Assembly (NCBI GenBank): GCA_964433065.1
Contig: CAYSPZ010000087.1
Coordinates: 1-5,948, forward strand
Origin: RGIG3009 sp964433065
Lineage (GTDB): Bacteria; Bacillota; Clostridia; Oscillospirales; Acutalibacteraceae
Direction of reading: 5' to 3'
Length of the DNA stretch: 5,948 nucleotides
Positions within the stretch are counted from its first letter, which is position 1, and each line of letters begins with the position of its first letter. Under the pieces are notes generated by a model. That model had not been told where the DNA came from. It made no database searches and saw only the letters and a list, made by a program, of their open reading frames with translations. Both the position numbers and the translations under genes were made by a program. Below are positions 5,738-5,948 of this stretch, piece by piece.

Positions 5738-5948
5738 TCACAATTTATTGCGTTGGATCTTGCCGCTGACGGTCTTCGGAAGTTCGTCGCGGAACACGAT
5801 CAAACGGGGATATTTATACGGCGCGGTATGTTCTTTGACGTAGGTCTGAATTTCTTTTTTCAGTTCTTCGGACGGTTCCACGCCTTTGGTCAGTACGATA
5901 CTCGCTTTGACGATCTGACCGCGCACCTCATCGGGTGCGGCGGAAACA
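5738..5948 (-). CDS. AMP-forming acyl-CoA synthetase, C-terminal fragment (5' end outside window)
   Basis: The last 69 residues or so of an adenylate-forming enzyme (ANL superfamily) that activates a carboxylic acid with ATP and joins it to CoA. The frame is open to the window edge and begins VSAAPDEVRGQIVKASIVL, the usual start of the mobile C-terminal domain. APYKYPRLIVF and ELPKTVSGKIQRNKL follow; the latter is the A10 motif, with the catalytic lysine in SGKIQR. APYKYPR points to the short/medium-chain acyl-CoA synthetase branch rather than acetyl-CoA synthetase Acs, but the substrate-binding part is not in the window. The protein ends soon after A10, only RNKL following. Its TGA stop shares a base with an ATG of the next gene (TGATG). 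The operon partners suggest branched short-chain acids as substrate, which is inference. Confidence 0.92.
   Translation of the reverse strand, partial: VSAAPDEVRGQIVKASIVLTKGVEPSEELKKEIQTYVKEHTAPYKYPRLIVFRDELPKTVSGKIQRNKL

Overview
All genes in this window lie on the minus strand, so transcription runs from high to low coordinates. The proteins resemble those of anaerobic Gram-positive Clostridia, probably an Oscillospirales-type gut or rumen bacterium. The grounds are a ferredoxin-dependent four-subunit 2-oxoacid oxidoreductase, a greA-lysS pair, a LysRS N-terminus of the clostridial type, strong GGAGG ribosome binding sites and short U-tract terminators. The taxonomic call is inference from protein character; no search was run.

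Right part (5948 down to 1394): a tightly packed operon. It runs from the C-terminal end of an AMP-forming acyl-CoA synthetase (cut by the window edge), through a cysteine-free P-loop ATPase of the CobQ/MinD-like class and a 2x[4Fe-4S] ferredoxin subunit (VorD/KorD type), to the alpha, beta and gamma subunits of a 2-oxoacid:ferredoxin oxidoreductase and a class IV branched-chain aminotransferase (ilvE). Junctions are stop/start overlaps or gaps of 2 to about 23 nt, and the operon closes at a 12-bp perfect-stem terminator (1360-1391). The aminotransferase interconverts branched-chain amino acids and 2-oxoacids. The oxidoreductase interconverts those 2-oxoacids and branched acyl-CoAs with ferredoxin as electron carrier. 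The synthetase links acyl-CoA to the free acid. The set could degrade valine, leucine and isoleucine or, run in reverse, build them from branched short-chain fatty acids.

Left part (1359 down to 1): a separate unit starting from a promoter that matches the sigma-70/sigma-A consensus exactly (TTGACA, 17 nt, TATAAT). It drives greA (transcript cleavage factor), followed by a strong intrinsic terminator (764-804), followed with no gap by the ribosome binding site of lysS (class II lysyl-tRNA synthetase, 250 N-terminal residues in the window). No promoter can fit between terminator and lysS, so lysS expression probably depends on readthrough or on a promoter inside greA.

I saw no tRNA, rRNA, CRISPR array, mobile element or long repeat. 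There is no gene-free stretch longer than about 110 bases.
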